Shown here piece after piece: positions 20,951-33,049 of a DNA stretch of 64,000 nt. Source of the DNA: Episyrphus balteatus (lineage: Eukaryota; Arthropoda; Insecta; Diptera; Syrphidae); the NCBI RefSeq assembly GCF_945859705.1, contig NC_079136.1:97029120-97093119 (forward strand), given 5' to 3'. Position numbers and translations under genes: made by a program. A model generated the notes under the pieces. That model saw only the letters and a list, made by a program, of their open reading frames with translations. It was not told where the DNA came from and did no database searches. Every line of letters begins with the position of its first letter. Position 1 is the stretch's first letter.

Positions 20951-21200
20951 CATTGTTTTGTTTTTCCTTTTTTTTGAAAGAAAACAAAAACAGATAAGTA
21001 TAATTTTGTTTTTATTGTGTTTTGAATCGTTTTTGATTTTTTTAACTTTTTTTTGAAAACCGATCTACTTATTTTTTTTTTTTTTTTTTAATTAGCTTGA
21101 ATTGTTTTATTACTACGGCCAATATTAATTAATTTAAGTTAATGTATATAGGTCAGTTTAAAACTTCAAGTTTGGGATAAGCGAATTAAATATATCTACA
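20951..21200. other. AT-rich stretch without recognised feature
   Basis: T-rich and A-rich homopolymers follow the integrase relic. No ORF or repeat match is seen. Confidence 0.4.
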
Positions 21201-21492
21201 AGTTATGACACCCACATTTCATACAAATCCAATTGCAATCTATGCAATTAGTAATCCATAAATTCCTTTTTGGATTCTTTTCATATCTTTCAGATACAGT
21301 ATCTTACACAGTATCGCTTGTGTGTCGAATATGAATATCATATTCGATGCCTTTGATAAAATAAACAATGATGAATATTGATGCTTCAGATTTGTTTTGA
21401 AGTGAGTCTTAAGTAAAACTCCGAAAAATAAAGTCATTTATTTCATTATACTGTTTTATACTGTGCTTAACAAATTGGTGGCAGCGGTGTAA
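21201..21492 (+). repeat. gypsy LTR with tRNA-Leu primer-binding site
   Basis: It starts AGTTATGACACCC, contains an AATAAA at 21427, and ends near 21475 before tggtggcagcggtg (21476-21489), complementary to the 3' end of tRNA-Leu (CCGCTGCCACCA). This is probably the 5' LTR of the gypsy element that continues to about 24970. 21493-22120 is leader without ORF. Confidence 0.6.
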
Positions 21493-22122
21493 TTCGAAAT
21501 AAAGATAAAAGTACAAGTTAACAAACAATTTAATTAAAATCAAAAAGTAAACATCCAACAGTCATCCTCATCACATATTGATATCCAATCCATATTAATA
21601 AACAGTTTTAAAGAATACAAACAGTCAGCACATTACCAATTTTACCATACGTCAGCACATCCACCATACGTGGGAGTATCCAGACCGCCACCAACGATGC
21701 AGTACAGATAAGAAATCAAGAAATGTCAATGTAGGCTAAGATAGGATTAAGATTCAATTATAAAATTAGTTCTAAGTTGAAAGTCTAATAAAGAGGTTCG
21801 TCCTCATAAAAAATATTTTTTTATCAAAATTAATTAATATAAATTTAACTTATATAAAAACAAAAATCAAGTCGAGATTCAACCCTAAAATCTTTGGGTG
21901 AATCAACAATTCGACACGAGATTTAAAAACGAAAAAAAAGGAAGAGACTGATATCTTGTGCGTTATGTGTCTAAAAATTACAAAAAGATTGATGAAATTT
22001 TTTATGTAAGTTTGTTTAAGTTTTATAAATATGTTAGAAACTTCGGATCACGAGGAGAAAAAAGATTTATTGTTTATATAATATAATTCATTGTATTGCT
22101 GATTACCTGTGTATTAGAATTA

Positions 22123-22773
22123 TGGCTTCTAATAATTCTGAATTAAACCTTAGAGAGGAAATACTGGACTCCCAATTTCAACGCAATGGGGTTCAAACCG
22201 GGAACATATTTAATTTAAAAGTTTTTGAAATAGTGGCAAACAAAGGTGAAGGTGCAAGGCAAAGAAGGTGAAGACTACTTAGTCTATTTTAAAAATGAAA
22301 TTTTTTCGAGAAGAACATTTTTAGTTCTGTTAGAGGAAGAAAACAAAGTTGCTCTACAATTCAGCAGAGCTCATGTTAACACACATTCCACTGACCCAAA
22401 AGCTCAGAATACTTTGAGATTTCCTCCACGGAATCAACACAATAACAATAGGAAACCAGAACCTATGGAATTAGGCAGTTCTGCCCATAGGCCAATAACT
22501 TGGCACGACCAAAAAAGATTCGAAAATCAAAAAAGACAGTATAACCCCTTTAACCAAAACCATTTTAATAATAATTTCAAAACCAACCAGCCTCGATGGC
22601 AAAAACCGACATTTAATACGTTCAACAACACCCAACGACCAATATTTAGAAAAAAACGTAACGAAAGTTTGCAACAAAGTTTGCAAAATCCCCCACCGAA
22701 GATGGAACGAATTAACAATCTAAATGAGGAAAAAGAAACTTTTTTAGATCAGCGCATGGACTACCCCATATAA
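22123..22773 (+). pseudogene. gag: gypsy gag, internally deleted
   Basis: ATG 22123 starts MASNNSELNLREEILDSQF in one frame, broken at about 22260. The frame 22246-22773 gives the C-terminal part: QFSRAHVNTHSTDPKAQNTL, then an Asn/Gln/Arg-rich nucleocapsid-like region (RFENQKRQYNPFNQNHF) without a CCHC knuckle. The second copy at 25906-26460 has the central part that is missing here. Confidence 0.65.
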
Positions 22774-24010
22774 GAAGAATAAATAAACGCATTAAAATTT
22801 TAATAAATACCGGAGCTAGTGGTAATTACTGTAAAGCAGGTATCCTTGACTTTCGACAAAAATTAATAATAAAAAAGAAAGCAATAACGGTTAACTCCGA
22901 AATTATAATAGAATATTTTTATGAACCTACAACTTTTGACCAAATAATAAGAATATATGGAATAAAAGACTAAGAATACGACATTCTAATAGGTAGTAAG
23001 ACTTTGAGACAGGTAGGAGCAAATATAGATTACGCTATCGATTTGCTCATAATAAATAATAAAAGAGAAAGGCTCTTTTATGATGATTTCCCGAATTTGC
23101 ATAATATAACAAATTTAAATATAGAAGATTTGAGATCTAAAGTTATCTCATACAGAGGGAACATAAAAATATAAATACAAATCTACCATTTAGAACAGAT
23201 GTGATTGCTGAAATAAGAACTACAACAGATAAAGCAATATGGTCAAAACAATACCTATATCCTCTCAGTGTGAATAATTTCGTCAATAAAGAAATTGAGT
23301 AACTATTAAAGAATTAAATAATTCGCCCAATTAAATCGCCATATAAAAGTCCAGTTTGGGTCGTTCCCAAAAAAGGTTTTAATAAAGATAGTAAAACAAA
23401 AAACAGAATGGTGATTGATTTCAAAAAATTAAATGAAAATACTATATCTGACAAGTATCCGATTCCAGATACAAACGTCATATTGAGTAATTTAGGTAAA
23501 GCCAAATATTTCAGTTCTATTGATTTAGAATCAGGGTTTCATCAAATAAAGATGAAAACTCAAGACATAGAAAAAACAAACATACCAATTGGTTTGAAGA
23601 ATGCACCGAGTATTTTTTAAAGAGCTATGGATGACATACTTCGTCCATATATAGGAAAGTTCTACCATGTGTATATTGATGACATCATCATATTTTCGAA
23701 TACATTACAAGAACATACCACACATAATCATTAATACGCTTAAAGAAGCACATATGAAAATATGTTTAGAAAAAAGCTCGTTTTATAACGATCAAATTGA
23801 ATTTTTAGGTTATGTGGTAGCACATAATATCATTATTACACATAAGTAATAAAGTCAAAACAATTAAAGAATATCCATTACCAACTTCTTTAAGACAGTT
23901 ACGGAGTTTCCTAGGAATGATTGGATATTATAGAAAGTTCATTAAAAATTACGCTCAGATTTCGAAACCATTATTAAAGTATTTTTCAGGTGAAAACGGT
24001 CAAGTTTCCA
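22774..24010 (+). pseudogene. pol: gypsy protease and reverse transcriptase, broken
   Basis: Protease: HIRRINKRIKILINTGASGN, where the catalytic Asp of DTG is Asn. RT: SPYKSPVWVVPKKG, NRMVIDFKKLNENTISDKYPIP, SSIDLESGFHQIKM (motif A Asp), a small deletion, GLKNAPSIF (motif B), YIDDIIIFS (catalytic YXDD, 23672-23698), then the thumb SLRQLRSFLGMIGYYRKF. Several stops and frameshifts. The frame enters GENGQVST at 24009, where the LTR nest begins. Confidence 0.75.
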
Positions 24011-24016
24011 CGCACG

Positions 24017-24660
24017 AGTTACATATGATATAGCCGATACCAAATAACCAAATGCAACAGCAGTACATTTGGGTCAAACGAAACAAACAATTGCAACATC
24101 AAAGGGTCAACAACCAATATAAGTTATCACAGTATAAGTTGTCGTCGCTAACAACACGCGCGACACAACTTAGCTGATACAACATGTTGTCGACCCCAGT
24201 CAACACGAGCCAGTGACCAGACTGCAGCGAGGGTTCCCACAGGTGGGAATTCCAAGAATACGAAGTCAGCAGTAACACTTACAACATAGCAATAAATTAG
24301 GTTTCTTTCGGGTTAACAAAATGTATCTAATTGAGTTTATTACTATCAATAAAAGAGCTCACATCATTGAGCGAAAAATACAAAAAATTGTTTTTTTTTA
24401 GTTCCACTAATTAACAAATCCATAACTTATATGCAGCCTATAAAAGTAAAGGCATTGCATATCAAAGTGCTCCAATAATACGTTTATAACCTTTGTAGTC
24501 GCAGTGACGCTTGGACGGCGGACTACTCTGGTTACTTTTTGTAAATTACCTAATATTTAATATTTCTTTCAAATTAAATGAAGCATAAGAGGCCAGTGGC
24601 CCAAGTGAAATATAAGGAAACTATTTTTTTATTTCCTTAGCCGCCACTTAAAATATCAGT
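24017..24660 (+). mobile_element. Second-family solo LTR carrying a nested solo LTR
   Basis: The insert AGTTACATATG...AATATCAGT is flanked by cacg (24013-24016, 24661-24664). Deleting it with one cacg rejoins the pol frame exactly (STHV then AKKTVINLDE). It contains a TATA box (ctataaaag, 24438-24446). Solo LTR B sits inside it. Outer LTR length without the inner insert is about 334 bp. Confidence 0.7.
24122..24427 (+). repeat. Solo LTR B of errantivirus family E
   Basis: 306 bp, AGTTATCACAG...CCATAACT, with tata duplication at 24118-24121 and 24428-24431. It differs from the complete element's LTRs at very few positions. Confidence 0.92.
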
Positions 24661-24664
24661 CACG

Positions 24665-24970
24665 TTGCAAAGAAAACGGTAATTAATCTAGATGAGAGTG
24701 CAATTCAAGCTTTCAAGATGCAATTCAAGCCTTCAGTTCTAGGTTGAACTAAATCAACCAAATTATACGAAAAACTTTGTTTTGACAACAAATGAGTCTG
24801 ATGATGCAGTAGGGGCAGTATTATCACAAGATAATAAACTCATAACTTTTATTAGTAAAACATTAAGTAATACAGAACGATCTTACGCAGCAAATGAAAA
24901 AGAACTATAAACAATGCATTAATTTATTGAAGTAAAACTTAATACTTATATTTTAAGTAAAATTTTTCAG
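24665..24970 (+). pseudogene. pol: gypsy RNase H, N-terminal part
   Basis: INLDESAIQAF then FVLTTNESDDAVGAVLSQDNK (catalytic Asp changed to Glu) and TFISKTLSNTERSYAANEKEL, the conserved RNase H core. It stops at 24908 and degenerates. This continues the RT upstream of the LTR nest. Confidence 0.7.
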
Positions 24971-25083
24971 TGAAACATTTATAAAAATATAAAAATTATA
25001 ATTGTAAGAAAATAATTATTTTAAGAATACTGGACGACTTACTATACAAATTTGACAATTTAAAGATAACAATGCATTAGACT

Positions 25084-26460
25084 CAAGACTTAGTCGCAAG
25101 ATTAATAGCGACCACTACTGCTTCCATGCAGTCAGAGATTACTTCATTAAAAAGTACTCTCACAGCCGTTACAAATAGTAACGTGGTAACTGAATACAAA
25201 AAAAAACAAACTATATCAGACGAAGTGACATGTAATGAGTCACTAGACGTTATAAAGTCACTACCCGAATTCTCTGTGAATAGTGCAAATTCGTCGTAAG
25301 CTTCGTAAGCTGGCGTGAAGCAGCTAACAATTCAATTCCTCTGTACACAAAAGGTAGTAGAAAATATTTCGCTACCCTGACAATTTTATGAAACAAAATA
25401 ACACATAGTGCAAATGACGTACTAACCAACCATGGTACAGTACTTAATTACGATGCGATAATCGCTAGACTCGACTTTGGTTACGCAGATAAGCGCCCTG
25501 CTCATATCATTGAGCAATCGTTAAGTATATTACGACAAGGTAATACAACTCTCATTGATTATTACAATCTTGTTAATACGAAATTAACACTTTTAACCAA
25601 CAGGACAATAATGTCACATGGTACACTCAGCCCTAACTAGGGAACTTAAAGACACTCATCGAAGGAATGCTCTCCGAGTATTCATTACAGGATTGAATGC
25701 TCCGACACACAATACGTTTAACAATCCACAATACGTTTAACAATCCACAAAGACCGATCTTTAAAAGAGAACGTGATAACAGTTTGCAAAACTCCCCCCC
25801 CCCCCCCCCTCAAAGAATTAAGTGTATTACTACAAGGCAATACAAGTTTGATAGATTATTACAATCTTGTAAACGTAAAATTAACACTACTAAAATAAAA
25901 CAATCATGTTTCATGGTAACGAATCATCCTTAACAAAGGAATTAAACGACACTCAAAAACGAAATGCTCTCCGATCGATATTTATAACAGGATTAAATCC
26001 TCCACTGTCGAATATTCTATTTTCTCTTTCTCCTGACGATCTACCTTGCGCTTTAGCGAAAGCACAAGAGTTAGAATCTAATAAAATAGAACACAATTTG
26101 CTATACAGTTCAGCAGAGCTCATGCTAACTCACATTCCACTGACCCAAAAGCTCAGAATACTTTGAGATTTCCTCCACGGAATCAACACAATAACAATCA
26201 ACATAGGAATACAGAACCTATGGAATTAGATTCGAAAATCAAAAAAGACAATATAACCCCTTTAACCAAAACCATGTTAATAATAATTTCAAAACCAACC
26301 ATAGATGGCAAAAACAGACATTTAATACGTTCAACAACCCCCAAAGACCAATATTTAGAAGAGAACGTAACGACAGTTTGCTAAAAAGTTTGCAAAAACC
26401 CCCACAGAAGATGGAACGAGTTAACAATCTATATGAGGAAAAAGAACCTTTTTAGATCAG
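25084..26460 (+). pseudogene. gag: gypsy gag, second copy, with internal duplication
   Basis: Frames carry TTTASMQSEITSLKSTLTAV, RLDFGYADKRPAHIIEQSLSILRQGNTTLIDYYNLV and NALRVFITGLN, typical of errantivirus-like gag capsid. The LRQGNT to FITGLN stretch occurs twice (about 25520-25695 and 25820-26000), separated by a C15 homopolymer at 25794-25808. The second is followed by FSLSPDDLPCALAKAQELESNK. The nucleocapsid-like region matches 22330-22720. Many stops. Confidence 0.65.
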
Positions 26461-26575
26461 CGCACGGACTACCCCATATACGAAGAATAATTAATAATAA
26501 ACGCATTAAAATTTTAATAGATACCGGAGCTAGTTGTAATTACTGTAATATAAAAAAATATAAGTTTTATCCGAT
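26433..26575 (+). pseudogene. gypsy aspartic protease start
   Basis: The translation GLPHIRRI...RIKILIDTGASCNYCN keeps the catalytic DTG, unlike the copy at 22800. It ends at about 26575, where non-coding LTR-type sequence starts. Confidence 0.65.
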
Positions 26576-26639
26576 ATCACTTGTGCGCCTCCAAAATAAA
26601 TTCAAACAAAACAGCGAGACCTAAAAAAAACAATACAAC

Positions 26640-27198
26640 ATTGTATCGATCTACAATGTTGGATTATGACATATACCCTTCTGGTATTTATCTTGTAATA
26701 CAAAACTGCGACACCCAAGCATCCGCTAAAACGACTGTAAGATGCTGTGTCATCAAAAGAACATTGTACCGATCCCCAGTTGGATCATTCCAAATATCAG
26801 AATTATAATTTAATCTTAAGTCAACCAATGAACAAGATACTTCGTATCTTAATTCAACCTCCAAGATTAAAAACTAATAAATTTATTTCTTTTTTAAAAA
26901 GTGTTTTAAAGAAGTTTAATTTGAAATTTACATATATTTTATATCTGCTAAATTACAAAAGTAACTACATAAACATTTATTCCTGTATATTTATGTTAAA
27001 AATCCTCAAAACACTATAATATAAACGAAAATTCAACATTCTCAAATTTACATTATAAAAATGTTAGAATTAAGCTGTAAAAATTAAATAAATTAGAAAA
27101 ACACTCCAGTGAGTCCGATTATATCACTTAAAAAAAAAACGGTTGTTTTAATATAACGTCGTCAAAAGCACCTTAACATTGGCGCAGCTGGTAGGATA
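26640..27198 (+). repeat. LTR region ending in a tRNA-Ser primer site
   Basis: AT-rich non-coding sequence ends ...ccttaaca followed by ttggcgcagctggtaggata (PBS 27180-27198), complementary to tRNA-Ser, the primer of 17.6/297-type elements. The LTR start is not determined. The leader to 27340 resembles 27840-27930. Confidence 0.5.
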
Positions 27199-27344
27199 AG
27201 TTTAAGTACAAAATATACCTATATCGTATTAAAAAAAAAAATTTTACATTGTGGATTCAGTGATTAAATAAAAAGTTCACAAAACACAACAAGATACCTA
27301 CAACTGACGTGAGCAAATATCCATTATAGGGTATTTTAGACCAC

Positions 27345-27639
27345 ATGTTATGCCCCATATTGCATCACTCAGAAGTGACCCGCTCTACCTAAATATATTT
27401 ATAATTAAATAATGAATTACAGCAACTTTGTGTCACACTTAATGTAACCATACGCTCAGTGGGTCAAGCCAACTTCCAGAATACAACTCAGCAGGTGAAA
27501 GCTGAGTAATGCATTTTGGAAGTTCATGACGTTCCGGGTTGGTCTTTGGAACTCGGGTTGAGTTTTAATTTAACCATCAACCAAGACGGTCCCTTTGTCT
27601 TTTAATTTATCCCTAACATATTGGCGCAGCCGGTTCGCG
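27345..27639 (+). repeat. Second LTR with tRNA-Ser-like primer site
   Basis: A block from about 27345 ends ccctaacata before tggcgcagccggttcgc (27622-27638), the first 13 nt of which match the tRNA-Ser primer site. It contains a small inverted repeat (aacttccagaat...attttggaagtt). A leader with a splice-donor-like cacaggtaagta at 27924 follows. 27940-28265 has no ORF. Confidence 0.5.
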
Positions 27640-28269
27640 AACCGTATACGAAAAGAAAAAAAAAATGAATATACGACCCGTAACTGAAAGAAAAAAAAAA
27701 TTAATATAATATCCAAATAAGAAAAAAAAATAACAGAAAAGAATTCAAGAAAAGTGTTCAAGTTTCATAACAAAAAAATTATAATACAAAATATAGAAAG
27801 TGCATTTAGTGATTCAAATTCAATAAAAAAAATAGTGGAAAAATATAAATTTAGTGATTCAGTGATTAAATAAAAAAAAAGTTAAAAAAAAAACCACAAG
27901 CTACAACTGACGTAGCAAATATCCACAGGTAAGTATACGTATAACTGTTTATGTAGGTTTATGTACCTAGCTATTTGTTTAAAAAAAAAAAAATTTATGA
28001 AGTGCAAAGCGGAAATTTGAGCTTGTGCACTTAATTTTTTTGTTCTTCTAATTAATTGTTTTTATATTTGGTGTTATTGGTTGTTTTATGTTCTTATTTA
28101 TTGTTTTTATATTTGGAGTTATCTGTTGTAATTTTTTTTTCCCACGCGAAAACGTTTTTGTTGGCATAGGTCGCGATAAAAATATTATTTTTTTTGCATA
28201 CTTCTTTTGTTGGGAACCGTACAATAATATAAGGTTGGGTTAATTAGCTCCAGTATTTGTGATAGTTTT

Positions 28270-29505
28270 ATGGATAGAACAGAAAGGTCTAAAGATCAAT
28301 TGATAGAAGAAATCCTTCAATTGGAAAAACGATCCAAAGACCGAGGTGACGAAATTCAGAATTTCAATTACCATCTATTACGGGAACTTAAGGCTATCAC
28401 AAGTAGGGAGACATATTCACTTATTTACTCCCAGTTAAGTTTGCAGTGGGGTAAACTTACACGACTCGAGACTACCGACGCAATACTCGTTGAGTATTCA
28501 GAGGCAGTCCAAAGGCTCCAGGATAAAAATAAAAGAGAAATCCAGGAGCTGAGAGCCGAACTCAATAATATTCCAAAAAATTCGTTTGAGTTTTAATCGG
28601 AGTCAGCTCGAGTCCGAAAGCGTAAACGAACGGACCGAAGAAGATATATCAAAACTAAACTTCGAAATCGATATACTTCGGTCGAACCTCACTAAGGCAA
28701 ACAGTGAGTTAAAGTCTTTCCAGAAGTCTGTGGCAGATAAAGAAAGGGAAGTTACGTGGTTTGGAATTAGAGCATTCCACGGAATTAGAGGTTTTAAAAA
28801 ACAAACTAAAAGAAAAAATAGTCTGCTTGCAAATTCCCGAGAATTTAAACACGGTTGAAAAAGAAGATAAGCCCGTCATGTCACACGAAAAAATTGTTAA
28901 AATTGTTGCCCAATTGGTCCCACAGTTCTCGGGGGCAAGAACGCCTAAGTTGTCTTGCCAAGCTTATGAGATCCTAAATGCTTGCGCTTTGGGGTTGAAA
29001 TGTATTGACGTGGAACATGAACCAATTTACGTGTCAATACTTTCAACAAGACTGATTGGAGATGCCTTTGAACTGGTAAGGTAATGTGGGTATAACAATA
29101 TAATAGCAATACACATTTCAATTTTACTGCACGAGTGCACATCACGAAGAAGACATCAATGACTCTGAATGCATGGGAAACTTATGAAGAACTAAGCAGC
29201 TACTTGCCCTTTCACCGACAAAGGCAAATGATCCGAAATTTCATAACCAGAGAAAAATTATATTTTGCTATTAAAATACAACAAAATTACTAATTAACTC
29301 TTATGTACTTGCAGCACAAAAACTTCTGTGCTAGAAGGCACGGCACTCGTTTATTCCGGAACTGCAACATTGCGATAAATGGCCTCACTTATGAAGATAG
29401 TCCTGACACCATTTGGAACGAAATACATATTTCACCACCTCCAAGCAGCCATATTAAGGCTACAGTCATCAAAGAAGCCCTTAATCTGGAAAAGCTAAAG
29501 GAGTA
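28270..29505 (+). pseudogene. gag: gypsy gag, coiled-coil type, frameshifted
   Basis: ATG 28270 opens a charged, heptad-rich helical protein (SKDQLIEEILQLEKRSKDR, YSEAVQRLQDKNKREIQEL). Two frame changes at about 28590 and 28755 lead to EHSTELEVLKNKLKEKIVCL and then KIVAQLVPQFSGARTPKLS, which fits the gypsy gag motif for the start of the capsid domain. The rest is visible to 29505 (FITREKLYFAIKIQQ, AINGLTYEDSP, HIKATVIKEALNLEKLKE) with several stops. It follows a tRNA-Ser LTR and is probably its gag. Confidence 0.6.
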
Positions 29506-29672
29506 AAATTTCATCACTAACTCAATTTTTTGCAAAATTCTATGCAAAAACAGAAGTCCTTCACCTCATATCAGCATCAACAGCATTATATACAATATTC
29601 ACCATCATAGTCATCAATTTTTAGAATTAATTAGAGTGTGTCTTTCAAATATTAAAAATGTTTTTTTTTTTT

Positions 29673-30022
29673 AAGTTCCCGCTTGGTCGTAAACATAATT
29701 CGCGCGGCACATAATATGTTGTCGACCCCAGACAACATGAACGGGTCGCATTACAGTCATAAGAGACCAGACTGCAGCGAGAGTTCCCACAGGTAGAATT
29801 CCTAGAAACCATCAATTGCAATATCAGCAACGACATCCTGCTAACCTTCATTTGATGCAACATAAGCAATAACATCAACAGCAAGTCAAATTCAATAGGT
29901 TTCTTTGTATAAAAAGTAAATGTTAAATTGAATTTAAATAAAGCGTTCACATCGGTGAAAAATAAAATTGATACTTTTTTTTAAATATTTAAACTAAAGA
30001 TAACATAACTGGCGCCCGAGCG
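29673..30022 (+). repeat. Errantivirus family F LTR, truncated, with tRNA-Lys primer site
   Basis: It is related to family E (tatgttgtcgaccccag, gaccagactgcagcgagagt and ggtttcttt are shared) but only about 65 percent similar. It ends ...aacataac and tggcgcccgagcg (30010-30022), a tRNA-Lys primer site. The 5' end lacks the AGTTATCACAG start. Confidence 0.75.
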
Positions 30023-30219
30023 AAATAAAATCGTGGAATAACCGTTGATAAACAAGTGTGAAAAGCCGAGCAAATAGAATAAAAATAGCCGAAAAGAGCA
30101 AAAAAAAAAAAAACAAATAAAAAAAAAAACTAAAACACTCGATATTGAAACAGTGCCAGGCTTAAGACTCTCCTGTGGAAACGAGGCCGAGGAGCAAAAG
30201 CAAAGCAAAACGGAGGTAA

Positions 30220-30682
30220 ACAAGTTTCAACAGCCGCCCAGGAAAATTAACAGAAATACAAATATTGGATTATTCAATCCAAAAATAGTTGAAACATATA
30301 TGGGCAGGCACAGCAAAGCTTTAAATCGGCACATTAAAAATAATGATAGATTTAAACCAATACGAAGACGACCTAACGACCATCCAGGCTGATATAGAAA
30401 TCCCAGAGCCATTAATTTTATAGGAAGCGCATGGAAATGGTTAGCCTGTTCTCTCAAGTCAAAATAGCATTAAATAAGTCAATCTTGCGTTACATAATAA
30501 CGATTCATAAAACTGGAACAGAAATTTGCAAAAAAATTCTTGTTAAAGTAATAAAATGTAATAAAAATGTAATCAAATTAGAATATGAAAATATATTACG
30601 CTGTAACGACCAAATATATGGAACAAAAAATAATTCTAAAATATCTAATACTTTTACTATTTGTAAGAGAAGAATGATATAA
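30220..30682 (+). pseudogene. env: Errantivirus env fragment of family F
   Basis: One frame reads RNPRAINFIGSAWKWLA, the furin-type site and conserved motif seen in the env at 51171. After a deletion, 30491-30682 gives the central part (GTEICKKILVK, NVIKLEYENILRCNDQIYG, FTICKR), co-linear with 52108-52280. gag and pol are deleted between the leader and env. Confidence 0.7.
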
Positions 30683-30689
30683 TTGTACG

Positions 30690-31022
30690 AGAATCTTGTG
30701 ATTTGTTGGATATGCATTACTTCGAAATGGCTCGAGGTCAGTTGAAATCAAATGCCTTGCACAAGCCATGAGTGCAATGACCAACATCGACATACAAACG
30801 TTTGCAACCTGGACAGTCTGGAGTCAACAGAACACAAAATTACAAAGTCAGCAACAATTATGGATTGGAAGAAGGTTTCGCTTAAAGTTTATTTATTAAC
30901 TTAGTTCAGTTCAAAATTGAAGTTTGTAACTCGTAGACTTAAGAAATAATATTTAATAAAATAATAAAATAATTTTTTTTTAATAAAAAGCAATAAAGAA
31001 TAGTTTAATTGGCGCCCAACGT
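30690..31022 (+). repeat. LTR end with tRNA-Lys (CUU-type) primer site
   Basis: Non-coding sequence with AATAAAG near 30992 ends at tggcgcccaacgt (31010-31022), complementary to the 3' end of a tRNA-Lys. The fragment caaaattgaagtttgtaact (30910-30929) recurs at 32111-32130. 31023-31368 is leader without ORF. Confidence 0.5.
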
Positions 31023-31368
31023 TTTTCGAACTACAACAGTGCAGTAAATCGACGTAAAGAAGCTCGCCGTGAGTGAATAGCCGAAATAATAAAATATGGA
31101 CAGTCAATTGAGGGAGTGTGGAAGTGTTACCTGAGTAGCTGCAGGAAAATAGGATAAAATAACCTTTCAACAGCGTGGGATGTTCCGCACAGTAATAGTA
31201 TTGTAAGACTTAAAGAAGTGAATCGAAATTTTTAAGTAAATTAAGAAAACTAAATTTTATTATTTTAAGAAATTTTTCCCATTACATAATTTCAATTTTA
31301 AATCCACAATCTATATTAATTTTTTTAATAAAATTGGTAAATCAAAGCAGTCTAAAGCTGAAAAAATC

Positions 31369-32140
31369 ATGTATCCCATTACTTATACCGAAAATCCAAC
31401 CGATAATACAAATCCTCCTGACCTTAGCGGCATTCAGCTGCAATTTCCTAATCTAAATATGCTCCCTCCAAGTGGAAATGCCACCGCAAATAACAGTAAT
31501 AGTTATTGTCACAGCAGAGCTCGAAAATCTGGTTACAAATATCGTTTCAAGAGTGTGTAAGGAACAGCGTAAAAACATAGTTGAAACAATTATAAATCCT
31601 CATGCCAACTTTTACAAGGGCATAGAGCAAACTATTGATGCCCAATTTTCCGGAAATCTAAATGATCCCGACAAAGTACCTGATGTGGTACGAACACTAA
31701 GGGAATTCTCAGGAAACCCTGGAGAATATAGTTCCTGGAGAAAAAGTGTTCAGGGGATTTTCAACATTTAAAACCATCTTAAAGGTTCACCAAAATACTT
31801 TGGTATCCATAAAACTATAAGAAACAAAATTGTAGGTAATGCTAATGCAGTTTTAGAGTCATATAAAACACCGTTAAACTAGCAATGTATTTCCAAATGT
31901 CTGACTACTCACTATGCTGACAAACGAGACCTTGGTACACTCGAGTACCAAATGACTACCCTTACAATGAGTAATAACACTGTTGAGCAATACTATCAGA
32001 TGGTATATCAACACTTATCACTGATACTTAACAAGATATCAAGCATGAATATTTCCACAGATGGAATGCATCTGCTAACGGAAACCTATCGGGACAAAGC
32101 AGTTGATAGTTCAAAATTAAAGTTTGTAACTCGTAGACTT
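31369..32140 (+). pseudogene. gag: Errantivirus gag, frameshifted
   Basis: ATG 31369 opens MYPITYTENPTDNTNPPDLS. A frame change near 31500 leads to ELENLVTNIVSRVCKEQRKN and DVVRTLREFSGNPGEYSSWR. A stop at 31769 is followed in register by the region RNKIVGNANAVLESYKTPLN and SKCLTTHYADKRDLGTLEYQM, closely matching the gag at 42841-44100. It preserves the gag N-terminal part that the complete element has lost. Confidence 0.75.
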
Positions 32141-32149
32141 AAGAATGAA

Positions 32150-32385
32150 TGACAATGAAGCTTATTTAAAATCAGAGACAGTTAGGTCAATGTTGTTCGA
32201 TCATTTTAATGCTGATATTGTAAACGCTCCACCTTTACACAGCACATCCAATGGCCAAGTGGAAAAGTTCCACAGCACTCTATTAGAAATCGCAAGATAC
32301 AATCGAGCTACTGCTATTAGCAATAGAAGAATTAGAATACAACAGGACCGTTCATTATGTTACAAACAAAAACCCTATTGATTAA
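32150..32385 (+). pseudogene. pol: Errantivirus integrase fragment
   Basis: DNEAYLKSETVRSMLFDHF and PPLHSTSNGQVEKFHSTLLEI carry the last catalytic Asp-to-Glu part of the DDE core (compare 50830-50975). gag joins integrase directly with RT missing. The frame degenerates near 32340. Confidence 0.7.
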
Positions 32386-32499
32386 GTATGCTTCTATGCT
32401 TCTTATCTATCTTTAAATTCGCAGAATGCAATGCAGTACTTTTAGCTGTAATGCATGCTCGCCCACGTCACAGCTTGCTTTGTCTTTTCTTTTTAGATA

Positions 32500-32819
32500 A
32501 GTTATCACAGTATAAGTTGTCGTCACCAACATCACGCCCGACACAACTTAAGTTCATCCAATATGTTGCCGACCCCAGACAACACGAGCGGGTCAGGTTG
32601 CAGCTAGTGACCAGACTGCAGCGAGGGTTCCCACAGGTGGAATTCCTGGAATACAACATCAGCAGTACCATCAACAAAATACGAATAAATGAGGTTTCTT
32701 CCAAACAAACAAATTATGTAAAGTAGAGTTTTACGTTGTCAAATAAAGAGCTCTTATCGCGGAGCAATAAAAATTAAAAATTGTTTTTTTTAGTTCTATA
32801 AACTAAAAAATACATAACT
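32500..32819 (+). repeat. Solo LTR C, diverged member of family E
   Basis: 320 bp, AGTTATCACAG...ACATAACT, flanked by gata (32496-32499, 32820-32823). It is clearly homologous to the family E LTRs but much more diverged than A and B, so it is an older insertion. Confidence 0.88.
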
Positions 32820-33049
32820 GATACCTATCTACTTAGAAACACCAGTGTGTGTTTGATCGTCAGAAGTTACACATTGCAAATTGAAATAATAAATAAATAT
32901 CATTTTACGAAAAAGTGAATAAATAAATAACCGCTTATTGTTTTACACAAAAACACACGAAGTTAAATTACAATAGAAAATAATAAATATTATTAAAAAA
33001 AGTGTCTTATTTTAATCAACCACACGGCACCTACGATCACTATATAGGC

